DNA of 64,000 bases, from contig JAQGBZ010000280.1 of assembly GCA_034687125.1 (NCBI GenBank), positions 1 through 64,000 of the forward strand, in the 5' to 3' direction. The first letter of the stretch is position 1. Every line of letters starts with the position of its first letter. The DNA is from Neelides folsomi (Eukaryota > Arthropoda > Collembola > Neelipleona > Neelidae). Positions 32,951-45,700 of the stretch are shown here, one piece after another. Under the pieces are notes generated by a model. That model was not told the origin of the DNA and ran no database searches. It saw only the letters and a program-made list of their open reading frames with translations. The translations under genes and the position numbers were made by a program.

Positions 32951-35900
32951 TTTTATATTTAAATCTCCCAATTTTCATTTCACACTATCCGATTTTAAAC
33001 GGCATATTCTCCTACTTTATTAATGAAAAATTACTACACATATTTTGATATAAGATTACAAAATATCACGTAATATAAATATAATAATACAAATAAACTA
33101 CTAATATACAGATAATACATAAATATTTATCTACCATATATTCATAGGTTTTGTTGTTATCTGATTTTTTGCATTTTGATGCAAAAATTTAATTTAAAAA
33201 CTCATTGTATGCAAAATGGAAAAACTCATAAAGTTAACGAGTTTCAATTGAACTTGAAGCTTAAAGTGTTAAAATTTGCAATATGGTGGAAATAAGAAAA
33301 ATAGTTAATTTGTGAGTAAAATGAAAAAGTAACTCGTTTTCCTCAATTGAGAATTCATCTATTCCGCTTTTAATGAACTTTTGTTGAATTAAAGGGAAAT
33401 TAAAGGAAAGGTGGTTGGGATGAGTTGTGACAGCGAGAGATTTCAATTCTCATTGGTTTGATGGACATTTCACTTCATTTCACACTTGCAATTCTTAGTT
33501 GCCTCATCCCCAAACCACATCACATCTTCTCCTTTTATTTCTTATATATCAAAATCTCGAGTTTTATCGCCACAACTCACATCAACTTACCATACAAAAT
33601 GCACAGTTTATATTGACCATGAATCATCCAGCTTGTATAATTTTTATATTATTCCATCTAACACTCCATTTGTCATTCAAAGCTAAGAACCAACAACTTT
33701 TGAACTTCCCTGTCTGTTTATTAAGTGGCCAATTAAACTCAATGGTAAAGCCCTTTGTTTAATGTCAATGTCAGGTCTGGGAGCTTTTAGTTCGGGAAAG
33801 CAAGTTGGAATTTTAAAGTTTAAACCAAATGTATGGAAAATGCATAGAAGTAATAGGAAAACAAATGAAAGAAACAAATACGAGATTGAAGAGATTGTGT
33901 GATTATTAAGTGTTATTAACTTTGTGGATCATCTGATGTTTACATCCGCCACTTTTCCATCAAAGGTAAAGAAAACACGCGAGGGAAATTCTTTCAATTT
34001 ATCTTCTCACTCGGAATATATGGAGTGATTGGGAAAAGGTTTGCGTGATTTCCTCCCTTTGAACATGTTTGATTTCTTAAACATTTCTCCTGGTTGTCAA
34101 CAAGGGAATTTTACACGCCCACCCTCACACAGTTCACATTCTACACGAGAAGATTCTTCTTCACTTTGGTACCTTTGGAATCTTTTGGATCTTCTCCATT
34201 TCATGCTCCTTTTAATCTTCTCCATATCATATTTCAAAGTTTCTAACCATTGGAGAATAAAGGAAGAAGATTTCATGTAGAAGGGCGATTGTGTTTGGTC
34301 CGACGTTTCTCAATGTCAGCAATTATGGTTTAACTACCTTCGGAACTTTGGAGAATTTGATACATTAGGGTTAGGGAGACTCCTACTGAATTTATAATCC
34401 ACGTCATCAATCTGAGTCCCTCACAATTACCTTAATTTATTGGATTGAATTTTATCGGGTTTAATCAACGGGAAAACAAAAGTGAATTTATTTACTAGTA
34501 TCAAAAAATTAAACTTTTCTAATTAATCAGTTTAAAGAGTTTTTTATCATGGAATTAAAAAATTTGGTTAGTCGTTAGATCCTACTCTATCGAATGTATG
34601 TTCTTAACGATTTTCATAGGGATTGGTACTTATACTTAATTTACAATTAATAATTTAATAAAAAATTAACAGTTAATTTCAATTAACTAGTATATTATTA
34701 TCAATGAGATAAAGATATAACAGAAAATAAATTCTATTTGTACATGATTATAGCTGCATTTAATTATATACACAAGAGGGAAAGTTTTTAATTGATATTT
34801 AACTTATAGAAAAAATCCTGTTTGGCATATCAGATTTAATATCTTTGGATGTTAATTATTATTCAAGTTTTTAATTAACTTTAATAAGCATTGATTTACT
34901 GAAGATCTCTCATTCTCAAATCTCATCTTCAATACCACCTCTATATTTAAATGTGTATATTTTATAATAAAATTATAAGTGATCTAAGCAGTCCACGTAT
35001 CTTATATATATAAGGTATACCTACAGGTATCTGTTAATGTAAATATCTTGTGAACTTTGAGTTTCTTCTAATTAGCATGATCTCGCCATTTTAGAAACTT
35101 GATTTTTCAACCGATAGATAAATGATGATTTTATTATCTTTATTCATTTATGTATTGCATTTTGATCAGTAACAGAACTTCATACTTACAGATAGTTATT
35201 GAGATCTTTTAAACTTAACAAGCCAAGTTTTTATATTTAATGTATTTCATGCATACTAAATATCAGAATTTCTCTAAAATAATTATTTTACTCTTTAGTT
35301 GTGTAGTTGCAGTTATTTAAAAATGCTCATTAGAATTGACTTAGAATGGGCAAAAGAATGTTGATTAAAATTCCGAACCTAATTGAAGTCTAATTAGCGG
35401 GATAAGGGTATTGACTTATAATAAGAAATCCCCTTCATGTTGATTTCATATTTGGATTTGAGGGAATCTCTTGCGATTCGTTGTTTCTTGGCATAAAATA
35501 TCCGTAACATGTAAAGGGAGAGAACCACAACAATATTTATGTTAATTTTTACCAACTTGAAGTTTTCTTCCTTCTATGTTTATACAGATATTTATTATGT
35601 GTACTGTACATATATACATAATGTATACATATCATACAATATAAACCAACATTAATATTACATATACTAGTTATAATATTCCAAACTTTTTCTGTTTAGC
35701 AAAATGGAATAGGCGGATTAGGAAAACGGGATATACATTTGGCACTACCGTACATACTCCCTGGCGGCATAAGAGAAAGGCAAAACTTTCCGGTTTGAGC
35801 CTGCATTTCATTTTCCTCGCTGTGCGCTGTGAATGGTTTTCGAATCGAATTCAACTAAACTGGGATTTTTATAAGGTTAGTTGTAAGTCAAAACTTCAAA

Positions 35901-36013
35901 AAGTGAAAGAAATTCAATTTTAAGGTGATTTTCATACGAAATGTGTGAATTGAATACATTTAGGGTAAATTAAGACATTTCATTGAGTGTGAGACTGATT
36001 TTTGAAATTTTGG

Positions 36014-36247
36014 GCTCACCATGGTGAGCATCGTGAAAAATGGTGAGGTGCATGGTGAGCTGGTGCACCATGGTGAGCTTCACCATGGACATGGTTCACC
36101 ATGTTGAGGTTTTGTTCACCATAGTGAAAGACTAAATTGAAAAACTAGGGATAGGAATATTAACATTAAACTCACTATGGTGAGGGTGAATTTTTCATGG
36201 TGCACCATGAAAAACCATGGTTTTTGCATGATGAACCATGGTGTGCT
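36014..36247. repeat. Cluster of palindromic CACCATGGTG motifs
   Basis: About 230 bp with roughly eight perfect or near-perfect copies of the self-complementary decamer CACCATGGTG in varied spacing, for example at 36017, 36066 and 36080, with variants CACTATGGTG, CACCATAGTG, CACCATGTTG and AACCATGGTG. Both strands read almost alike. It has no open frame and no clear terminal repeats. A related patch lies at 12340-12364. Confidence 0.7.
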
Positions 36248-36621
36248 TGCTTTCCGAATCCTAGCCAAAATAAATGGATTTACCTACTCTATGAATCGAT
36301 CTATAAATATTCATATTATTGTCCTGCTTATTATAAAATTATGATTGTCAATGTCAAATTTTAATCTTGGGAATATTTGTAAATTATGAATTTATAGTCA
36401 CTCATTTAAAAGTAAAATTAAAATGTTATAAACTCACATACTAAATAAGCTATTTAGCATTTTATATTATATGTAAATATTATAACCATATTCTTTATTA
36501 TAAATATAATTAATTAATTTTTCACGCCCCTAGCAAGTGGAATGTGGAAATGGACTTTTAAATTTATATAAATATAACAGTGATTATTCAATTATTCATT
36601 ATGATATATAAATATAACTAA

Positions 36622-36692
36622 ATTATTTATTCATCTTTCTAGGAAATATTTTCATCTTTCATTTCATCTTTCTAGAAAGATGAATAAATAAT
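36622..36692. repeat. Short inverted repeat (hairpin)
   Basis: The arms ATTATTTATTCATCTTTCTA and its complement TAGAAAGATGAATAAATAAT enclose a loop of about 30 bases that itself repeats the motif CATCTTTC. A small foldback with no coding content. Confidence 0.6.
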
Positions 36693-36990
36693 ATAGTAAG
36701 AATTGTAATCCAATTTGAATCCCAATCCTTTATTTCCAGTACTTTTCCAATTTTCAAGGTAAGGAAAAAACCTGTCATCATTGTGCAAATTGACACTGCA
36801 ATTTATTTTATTGAATTATTCATGAATATAATATCTGGCGCAATCTAAATATACAAAAGTGCTTCACATCTTATTTTACATTGAACATACCTGTAATTAC
36901 CTGATTATAATTTTTAAATTACGCTTTAAATCCAGAAAATCGCACTTTGATACTTTAATTAATTTATTGGATGAATGATTAAACGAGACC

Positions 36991-36998
36991 TATAAAAG
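36991..36998 (+). promoter_or_regulatory. TATA box of the ten-cysteine peptide gene
   Basis: TATAAAAG on the plus strand, 85 bases upstream of the ATG at 37076. Transcription would start about 37020, giving a leader of some 55 bases. Confidence 0.6.
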
Positions 36999-37075
36999 AA
37001 ACTGCGATCAACGAGGATCACAAATTTCCTTTAGATAAATAAACTTAACTTTCCAAAAATCGGAAAAACTTCAAA

Positions 37076-37424
37076 ATGGTTCTTAAAGTTTCTTTGTTGG
37101 TATTGTTTGCTACAGTTTTTGTTGTTGTTTCTTCTCAGGTTAAAAGACTTGCTAATTATTTTACATTTCTTGGCTTTTTAACTCGATATTATTTCTATTA
37201 TTTAATTCATAAATTATAATTTCTGATTGGTTTTTAATTTTACATTTCCTTTTTAGTACGTGTGCAATTTTCAAACGACTGGTGACTGTGGAAAAACGCC
37301 ACCTGCTCCAAGTTGTCCAAATAGTTGCTTGAGTTGTCCATATAATTGTATTGGAAAGAGCACTCAATTTTGTTCACCTAATGCACCAACTTCTTGCCCA
37401 ACTTATTGTTGTAAGCGTTCGTAA
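37076..37424 (+). CDS. Secreted ten-cysteine peptide, 76 aa
   Basis: Two plus-strand exons, 37076-37138 and 37257-37424, phase 0, total 76 residues. The first exon is a signal peptide (MVLKVSLLVLFATVFVVVSS, then Q), and the second encodes a mature peptide of about 55 residues with ten cysteines, spaced YVC, DC, SC, SC-LS-C, NC, FC, SC and a C-terminal YCC followed by a basic tail KRS. Pro, Ser and Asn dominate elsewhere. This is the layout of arthropod disulfide-stabilised secreted peptides, which range from antimicrobial to venom and structural roles. I do not recognise the cysteine pattern and do not assign one. The TATA box at 36991 and the intron placed exactly between signal and mature parts support a real gene. 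Confidence 0.8.
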
Positions 37425-40400
37425 ACGAGAACTAAGTTGCTCACCATTGCTTCCCAACCTAAGCAACAATATCAGAAGAGTTAAAAATGTAGTAAATACG
37501 CTACGATAAGTTATTTTAAATTACAAAATGTATTATTTTATTGATTATATAAAATACTTCATATTATGTAATATGTTAAATTTATCTAAATTATTTGAAA
37601 ATCTATGCTAATAGCTCAAAAACTTAAAAATATTGATCAATAAATACATACAACCAGAGCAAATAATTATGCTAAAATTTATTTAATTACAATTTATTCT
37701 AAATAATATAAATATCAATATTAAACGATGCAAATTTTACAATGCAAGAATTCATTAAACTTTTAGCTTATGGTTAACGTTGAGGTTGAAAAGCAAGGCA
37801 GCATAAAGGTAACTTTGACTCTATGAGTAATTAATGATTGCTTGATCGTTGGAAGAGGGCGAACCCAAATGGGTTGGTGAACAATAATTCATTTCTCCAT
37901 TCCAGCCACACATTTTCATCACGAAGGAAAAGCTAATTGAATTACGACGATGAATTAAATCTTAATTGCTAATATTTCCACAATAACTAAAAAACCATTT
38001 CTTATCTCTAAGTTTTTACCTCAGCTTTACATGTTTACAAATTACAATCTTTGGCAAGCTTTACTAAATATCCTTATGATATAAATCTAAACTTACAAGT
38101 ATAGTATAATTGTATGCTCACATTGCTCACAATAATATATTTATTTTTATATCTACAACATATATCTTATTACATTATTACATACATTTACTTTAAAAAT
38201 TTAAATAATATACATGGAAATTACATATATTACATACCTGCATCTGTTTATACTGATATATGACTGACAATGAGATAAAATACATATCAGTATATGTTCA
38301 TAGTATGTGTAACTACTTCACAATGTACGTATAAATTGTTTTTGTAGAGGCGTAAAATGAGTAAATGTGACGGCCATAAATAATGAATTATAAATTCAAT
38401 AGTAAAATCCAAATTAGCATGTATGAGGAATTATGATAGTTGTGTGGGACGGGCAGGTCATGGAAATAATTCTTTAGCTCTATGAGGTCGTAGGTGTTAG
38501 CCCTCTCAACAATTCAAAATGTTTCTCAAACTTCTGGGGTTCTGCGGAAGATCATTTGAATTCCTCCCTCATTACTTCCATGCTTATAAGGGCTGTAGAG
38601 AACAATACTCTTATTATTCAAAAAACTCCTGCCCACTCCATTCAAACACTCTCAAAGTCTCAAACCAATGCACTTCCCATGTTCGCCAATGAATATGTAA
38701 AAATTAAACTAAAAGGTATTGAAACATCCAACCTACGCATCTTCCCATATAATATCATAAATTATCAATTTGGAGTTTGTAAAGGAACAAGATATGGGAA
38801 TTTGGCATTAAAATTGGGAGAGAGTTTCGTGATCTGGGCATATGGAAACGAGTGGGTTCTAAAAGGGGCGACCAAGGCTTTGTTAATTAGTTTTCCCTAT
38901 AAATTTAAAGTTGTGTAGGATGCGGGCTGTGTACCGCTAGCCTCAATAAATAAATAAATGAGTTTACAGTAAGAAGGAGAGTTACGGTGACCTGAAGGGA
39001 GAATTCCTCGCAGGGGCGGTGAAGAAATTTGCTGAAAATATCAATTCTGGGATTTGTTTAATTTCTCCATGTGTTTGGGGAAGCGGACCGTTTGGACAGA
39101 ACGGAGGAATCTTTTTAACTGGTGAAGGTGTTTGGGGGCAAATGAGGGTGAATGGCGGTGTTGATTGGGCCCTTCACCACGAGGTCTTTTCATATCCACG
39201 TTGGTCAGACTTCCCCAAATCATAACGTTCCTCGAAACATTAGATCTGGTCACGCTGTAATTAACCCACCTTTTCCCGCTTCAAAACCCTACACCTTTGA
39301 TAATACAAAGATATATTATATAACCATAATATTTATTACACATACCTAGTTATACTATAGAAGAGATTATTTAAGTAGTTCTAAAATATCACGTTTCGCA
39401 TTTCTCAAAAATCCGCTTTATTTACTAAACTATTGATCAAATTCTATTGTGGGAAAAATAAGAAGAGCACTAGAAACACAAATAATAGATTTTTTATAAA
39501 CATTACTCTACATTATCTATTCTTCTTATTACTCTTAGTTAGTGGATAAAGATAGGTATAATTTGGACTATTATTCCGAAATCTGCAAATGCTAAAATAC
39601 CATACATAATGAATTAAGCTTATATTATGGAAGTTTTTTTTACATTTTCCTTAATACGATTAGACATTAGTCAACATTGTCTTTTTATTAACAAATTTTT
39701 GATAAAAGAATAGTTGGCGGGGGGTTTGGATAGTTTGGTTAGGCGTGAATTCGAAATTTGAATGTAATTTGATAATTTCAAGGAATAGATAATGAGTGGA
39801 TGAATTGTTGCATCAATTGTAAGATTGTAACATGAAGTTTCTTGGAAAATCTCATTCTGCGGCTTGGTCGTGTTTTCCTCAAGTTGAAATGAAATTTCCT
39901 CCCATCCTCACATGTGTACGGATTTCATCCGACGTTGGTTCGTGTGGTGAATTTCCTCGTCAAGGAAATTAAGCGAGGTGGAAGGAATGAAAACGGAGTT
40001 GGTCCATTTAAACCTCGTATTCTTCCTGAGTTGAATGAGAACCTTGCGGTTTCACCTACCACCTCCAAACATATTACTCATTAACTCAACAACCTCATGG
40101 ATCCAACACATCTTCAACCATACAAAATATATTTCCAATATAATACTTACCATATATGTATATGTACATATTCTGTATACCTGTATATTATTTAATACAT
40201 TGTAAATCCCATCTTGTAATGTATTACAGATAAATGCATATTATTCCTAATCCGTTCAATGGTCTCTACATCACTTTCGCCCTATAAAAATACAAAGAAA
40301 TCTCATTAAAACAACCCTCAATCAAATCCTTTGTTTTGCATAATAAAAGTGAAAAATGCAAGCATTGAATCTCCAATAAATTAAAGATTCTCTCATTGAC

Positions 40401-42740
40401 TATACCTGTATGGTATTTGTATTTCATATATTGGCTGTACATAATTATCGTATATAAAAATATATCAAATGTCTAACAATAAGTATCAAACGAGTACATA
40501 CAAGAAAAATGCACAAGTGTATAGCTAAGGTTAACATATAAGATTTTATAAGAATGTATGCAATGTGAAAAGAAATGCTAGTAATTGTGGATTTCGTGTG
40601 TGTAAGTCGTGATTGGAGCTGAAGAGACATTTGAAATCCCGTTGGTCCGTTGGAGATTCACAAGGCGACCGAAGCCTTGCAAGGTCGGTTTCACCTTCTC
40701 CGCGAATAGCGGGAATGATTTGGTTTTTTATTCAAATCTGCCTGTTTTAAAGCCAGATACTCAATTAGATGTCAAAGTCGCTTAATCCACCTCAACATCC
40801 CGGACGAACGTTCGAAAGTCCAACACAATGTTTGGAACTTTCAAATGGCTCTCAGAAGGACAAAAAACGCATTAGGCAGAGCGGAATGAAATATATGAAA
40901 ATTGTGTATTGGAAATGAAAGAGGAGATTTGGGAGGTTTGTGAAAGATATTAAATTCCTTTTTTGTTCATTTCTTCCGACCAGCTTCTTCTTTATTGTTG
41001 TCCAACTGTACTTTTCCCTTCAATAATGAGAATTCATTAAGAGGGAGATTTGGACGAAGCTCACCGTTCCTTTAACTTCCAGTCCAGAGGATTAAAACGT
41101 CTCGAAGAAGGAAAGTTGAAGAGAATTTCGTGATGTGAAGTGAAATGAGCTTTATTTCCAATCACTCTTTTATCTTTATTACCATCATATACAAATACTC
41201 ACATACTGCATATCTTCATATAACTACCAACCCATCTTATTAAATGTAATATAAGATGGGAATACACAGAAGCACAGGATGGATACATTAAGTTGAATAA
41301 ACCGAGAATTTTTGTATAAGAAATATTACGGTTTAAACCAATAGGAATTTCTCGATATATGGCTTAAATATGATGATGTATGATGATGTATGAATCATAC
41401 AGTATGATGTAATGCGGGTGATTCTATGAATTTTAGACATCGGCAACTTTACATTGTATGAGAAAAAAGGAATAAAAATTGTCAATTGAATTCGGAAGTT
41501 GCGGAATGAAAGAAGGATAAAGTTTTTGTTGAATGGAGCTCAATGCGGTTCACCGGCCGATTCACTCAAACTCTTCCGTTTCAACTTACCCCAATGGGCA
41601 TCTTAAACATTTGAGTAAGATTGAGTCAGCAGTTCTTTTCCAATTGATATTTTACTATTTGATCATTTGATAATGTTTTAGTTCATTAAGGAAACTTCAG
41701 GTAAAATCAAATTGACGAGATATACGACATAGATCATGTAATATATGTGTATTAACTTGCACAGGTATAGATAAAGATTATAAACTCGAAGAGGAGAATG
41801 TAAATATACGAATTTATAAAAAAATGCACAAGGAATCTGTACAAAACAAACAGGAAGTTTGTATGCAAACTACGTATGTGATTTTGTTCGGTTCATCTCA
41901 AGTGAATTTATCGATAAATAAAGGATTTATTTAATTATTCAATTAAATGTTATCTTGATTTCCAACGGAGCGTCTAATGAATCTCTTCTGTTGAAGAACT
42001 GTACTCCATTCCAAACCTCACTTTTATCCAAGATCAATGAAATTGAACTGTGAATGTGTGGAAGACGTAAAAGAGTGAGGAAGAGAGCAACAGGTGAATC
42101 CGCATTTCATGCATGGAAATAATAGGAGAATTCCTCTTCTTCCGATCCCTATCTTTACGTCTCTACTACATGTGGACAACGGGAAGGAGAAGGCAATAAA
42201 CGTGTGAAAGGAAAGTTGAAAATCAAAACGTTACTTTTATTCTCGTTCTTAGAACAATGCAAATATTTTGGCACATTGCTTTTAACTTCATGTCTATACA
42301 AGGTTATTTACAAACATTCAAGTTCAACCAACAATACCATCTTAAGTTAGTCAATAAGAATTTAATTTTTCAAAATTTCGCAAATTATAATTTTTAACAA
42401 CTTTAAAATTTAACTAATAATGAAATTATCAATTTATTAAACATTAACATTAATTAACTTTAAATTATATTTTCAATCACTTATTTTACATTTTACTTTA
42501 CTTATGTATATTAGTAAATTAATACTTAATAAAGACTAGAAATTAAATATTTATAGCTAATGCTAAAAGTATTTATTAGTACACGTAATAAAACAAAGCT
42601 CTTTTCTCATGTAAATATAAATGTAACATACAATTATTGTCAAACCCCTCATATCTTTCAATTTATATTTCCCGAATCTTCATTTAATAAAAAAAAATGA
42701 ACGAATCTGTGTTAAATGGAATTTTATAATTTAATGAATC
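37425..42740. other. Gene-poor region downstream of the glycosyltransferase
   Basis: No gene that I can support. An open frame at 38556-38918 (plus, without a good start) and a 60-codon frame at 40606-40785 (plus) are noted in findings or rejections. A short ATGATGATGT tandem repeat sits near 41368-41390. Otherwise it is AT-rich and purine-tract sequence. Confidence 0.5.
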
Positions 42741-45700
42741 TCAGGACCAAACCCTCATAGTTTTCCTCCATAAGCGATTCATTTCCTCTGAGAAATTGTC
42801 TCCTCTTTCAACATGTAAAATCATTGTAGGGATTTTATTAATTTTCTTTCTTTCCTCCAACCATTTCCGATACTCAATTGGATCATAGGAATATCTCAGA
42901 TTGAGGTAAAAGGGTTCTTTCTGTGCCAATTCCCTCAAGATTCCAGTGACAAAAACATCATCGATCCAAAAGAACCTTACGGATTCTGATAAAGCAAAGA
43001 AGGATTTGATGAGGTCGGGGGTTATGAGATATGCCAATCCACCGCAGTATTTAGGATAAACGTCGAACTCGTATTCCTTCCTCGTCACTGCCCATTTGAC
43101 AGAGCCGTCTTTGATAACAGCTTGGGAATTTCCTCTGATGGGAGCTAAGCCTTCTGGGAACACGTTGCAGAGGAGAGTGTTTTCGGGCGAGAAGCCATAG
43201 GACCGGGATGTGAGGTCGAAAAGCTGGAAGATGTCGATGAACGCATCGTCGTCTGTTTTGAGAACAAATGTGGCGTGGGGACAAAAATTGATCACCCATT
43301 TGTAACCCATCATATGTTTGTACCTAAACAATTTAATAAGCAAGTTAAACCCCAAACCCATAATTATTCCATCTTTATTGCAACATACATGAACATAAAG
43401 CAAAGGAGAGTTCATTTTAAAACTTACGTCAGGTTTCTGTATGTGTCGAGAAAATTCCCGCTCACCTGAAATATACATTAATATTATTTTAAATATATTT
43501 TAAAATTTGAATTCCTTAAAATTTTCTAGCTAAAATATTAAAATCTTAAATAAAATGAATATAATTAATTAATTAAAAATGAAATTACAATATCTCCAAA
43601 GATGTGAGATTCTCGTGCCACAGATCTCTCCACGGCATTTTCCTCCATATGGAAATGTTTCCCATCCGAGTCTTTTCCAATGAGGAAAACCAATCGAATG
43701 GCCGACTTCATAATTGACTTCACCGATCCCCACGTGGACCGAATGGCCTGGCGCTCTTCGAAATGATCCGGAGCTGAGTGGACGAGAACCAGGAAATAAA
43801 TATCCTTCCCCTTTTCCTTCTCGTCCCCACAAATGGACACATTGTTGAGGATGAAGTAAAAGTCGGGGAGGTTGAGTAGCGACGGGGAAAAGGCCGAAGC
43901 TTCCTTTTCCATCCCTTTACCAACCATCCAATTGTTTATGATGAGCTCACGGATGTCTGCAGTGGAATTCTTCTTGGTGCTCATGAGGGAAACGACGTTG
44001 TCGACTAGAGTGTACATGCACACGAGGCAGATTAAAACACTCGTGACCTAAACATATAGGACAAGAATTAAAAATTGACCTTAAAAATTAACTTTAAAAA
44101 TCTATTTAACTAATTACATTGGCCTTAAAATTTTTAACTATTTTAGTTTTAAGTTCAGATTGGATTTTGTGTGGGTTTAAAGGATGATCAAAGGAATGTG
44201 CTTTATCTGTAGATTTTAATAGGTTCATTTTGTTGTATTTTTAATTGAGATGGGTTATTAATGAAAATTGAAAGTAGCGGGAAAAGAAGAGAATTTAAAT
44301 TAACTTGCGATAAATAAAGAATTAATGAAGTGGAAATTAAAATGGAACGGGACTTGGAGAGAGTGACATTTCCATTTTCCATTTCCATTCTCTTCTTTTC
44401 TTCTTCGTGAGAGGAAAGTGAAGAAAATGATTACAACTAGCGAGATGAAAATCGTGTGAATCATTTGATGAGTGGAGAAAATGAAAACAAAAACAGGGAA
44501 TTTCATATTTGCCATTAAAATCTTTTCTGGGCAAAACAACTCCATTTTCCATCTCTCAAACTCTCACCAGTCGACAAAGACAAAGAGATGATGAGTGTGG
44601 GAAAAATGTGAATTATGTAACATTGTTATTATCATTACATAAATGATTCTTTATTATTTCAGTTACAGTGCAGGAAATCAGCAAGTTTTTATAATTCGCA
44701 CTCAAAAGCAACACGATTAATAAGATTACATGATTACTTTACAGTTACAAGCAATTTCTAGATGAATTTTAAATGGCGGGACTTTTAAAAATATTCTAAA
44801 ATATCTAAATGTAAGTATGCTAAATATATTGCAAATCATAAGGTTTTCTTACCTGAAAAGATTTTGTGAGGACCCTTCGTATTCGAGTATATTTTGATGG
44901 AGGGCCCCGCTGGGAATTTGTGGGTTTGAGGGATTCTTCGTCCTTTTTCCATTTCCCACATCTGACGTTGACGGCCGTAGACAAAAAATAAGGCTCGTCC
45001 TCCTGCAAGCATTAAAAATATAGAGTTAATATTTAATATACTTTGTTATAAGTCTTATAAATATATTTGTTCTTCTTTTATGATCGACATATTTGATATG
45101 TTCCGCGGTTAAATGAGCCCGAGGGTGAAGGGCCCTTCGACCACAGTTGTAAAATTAAAAATAAAATATTTATTTCCAACCTACAAAACTTTGTTTCTCT
45201 TTTACGACCCCATAAAGTAAATTGACGCTGTGACAAAACCACCTGTTGACTCTGCTATAACAATACAATTTCAAGAATCCAAGCTTCACAAAGGAAGTCG
45301 TTACAAAAGCTATGAAACATCTTTTAAGACATTTGTCCATCTTAACTTTTGCATTTTATGCAAATGGGATGTTTTACGTTCCGCCAATTTCAAAAGATTC
45401 AAATCCCATTCGTACAGAAAACGAAGACGTGCATTTGAATACGGTGAATAATTGATTATATTTAAATCTTATTTAATAGTCTTAATATTACATTGTTTAG
45501 AATGGTTTTAAATTAAATTATTGTTTAATGTGTTAAGGTTGAATTAATTCACAAATATGGATATCCATCGGAAATACATGAAATAACGACAGACGACGGC
45601 TATATCTTAACAATGCACAGAATACCCTTTTCGCATAAGAATTGCGGGGGAATTGAGCAATGTTCAAAGAAGAAAATTCCCGTTTATTTACAACATGGTT

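Larger units (their letters stand above)
26623..36990. other. Long gene-poor region, 10 kb
   Basis: No gene that I can support. By eye, base composition is less AT-extreme than in the left 26 kb, with purine/pyrimidine-rich tracts. It contains a (TTTTA)n run at about 28737-28758, a CA repeat at about 32934-32950, a possible start exon at 32658-32690, the CACCATGGTG cluster at 36014-36247 and a small hairpin at 36622-36692. Short open frames here (for example 28914, 31353, 33499 and 34029) overlap one another on both strands and show no family features. Confidence 0.5.

Noticed and set aside
38556-38918. 120-aa plus-strand open frame
   Set aside because: It starts at a non-ATG codon, has no splice partners, domains or signal peptide, and this length is expected by chance somewhere in 64 kb.
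43429-43478. Open frame start [14 protein letters not shown] upstream of the glycosyltransferase last exon
   Set aside because: It is read-through of exon 4 in the wrong frame and of intron 4; the true frame of exon 4 reads [12 protein letters not shown] and joins in phase 2.
45230-45451. 73-aa plus-strand open frame [13 protein letters not shown]
   Set aside because: It overlaps lipase exon 1 in another frame; the lipase frame gives a signal peptide and EDVHLNT, which fits the family.
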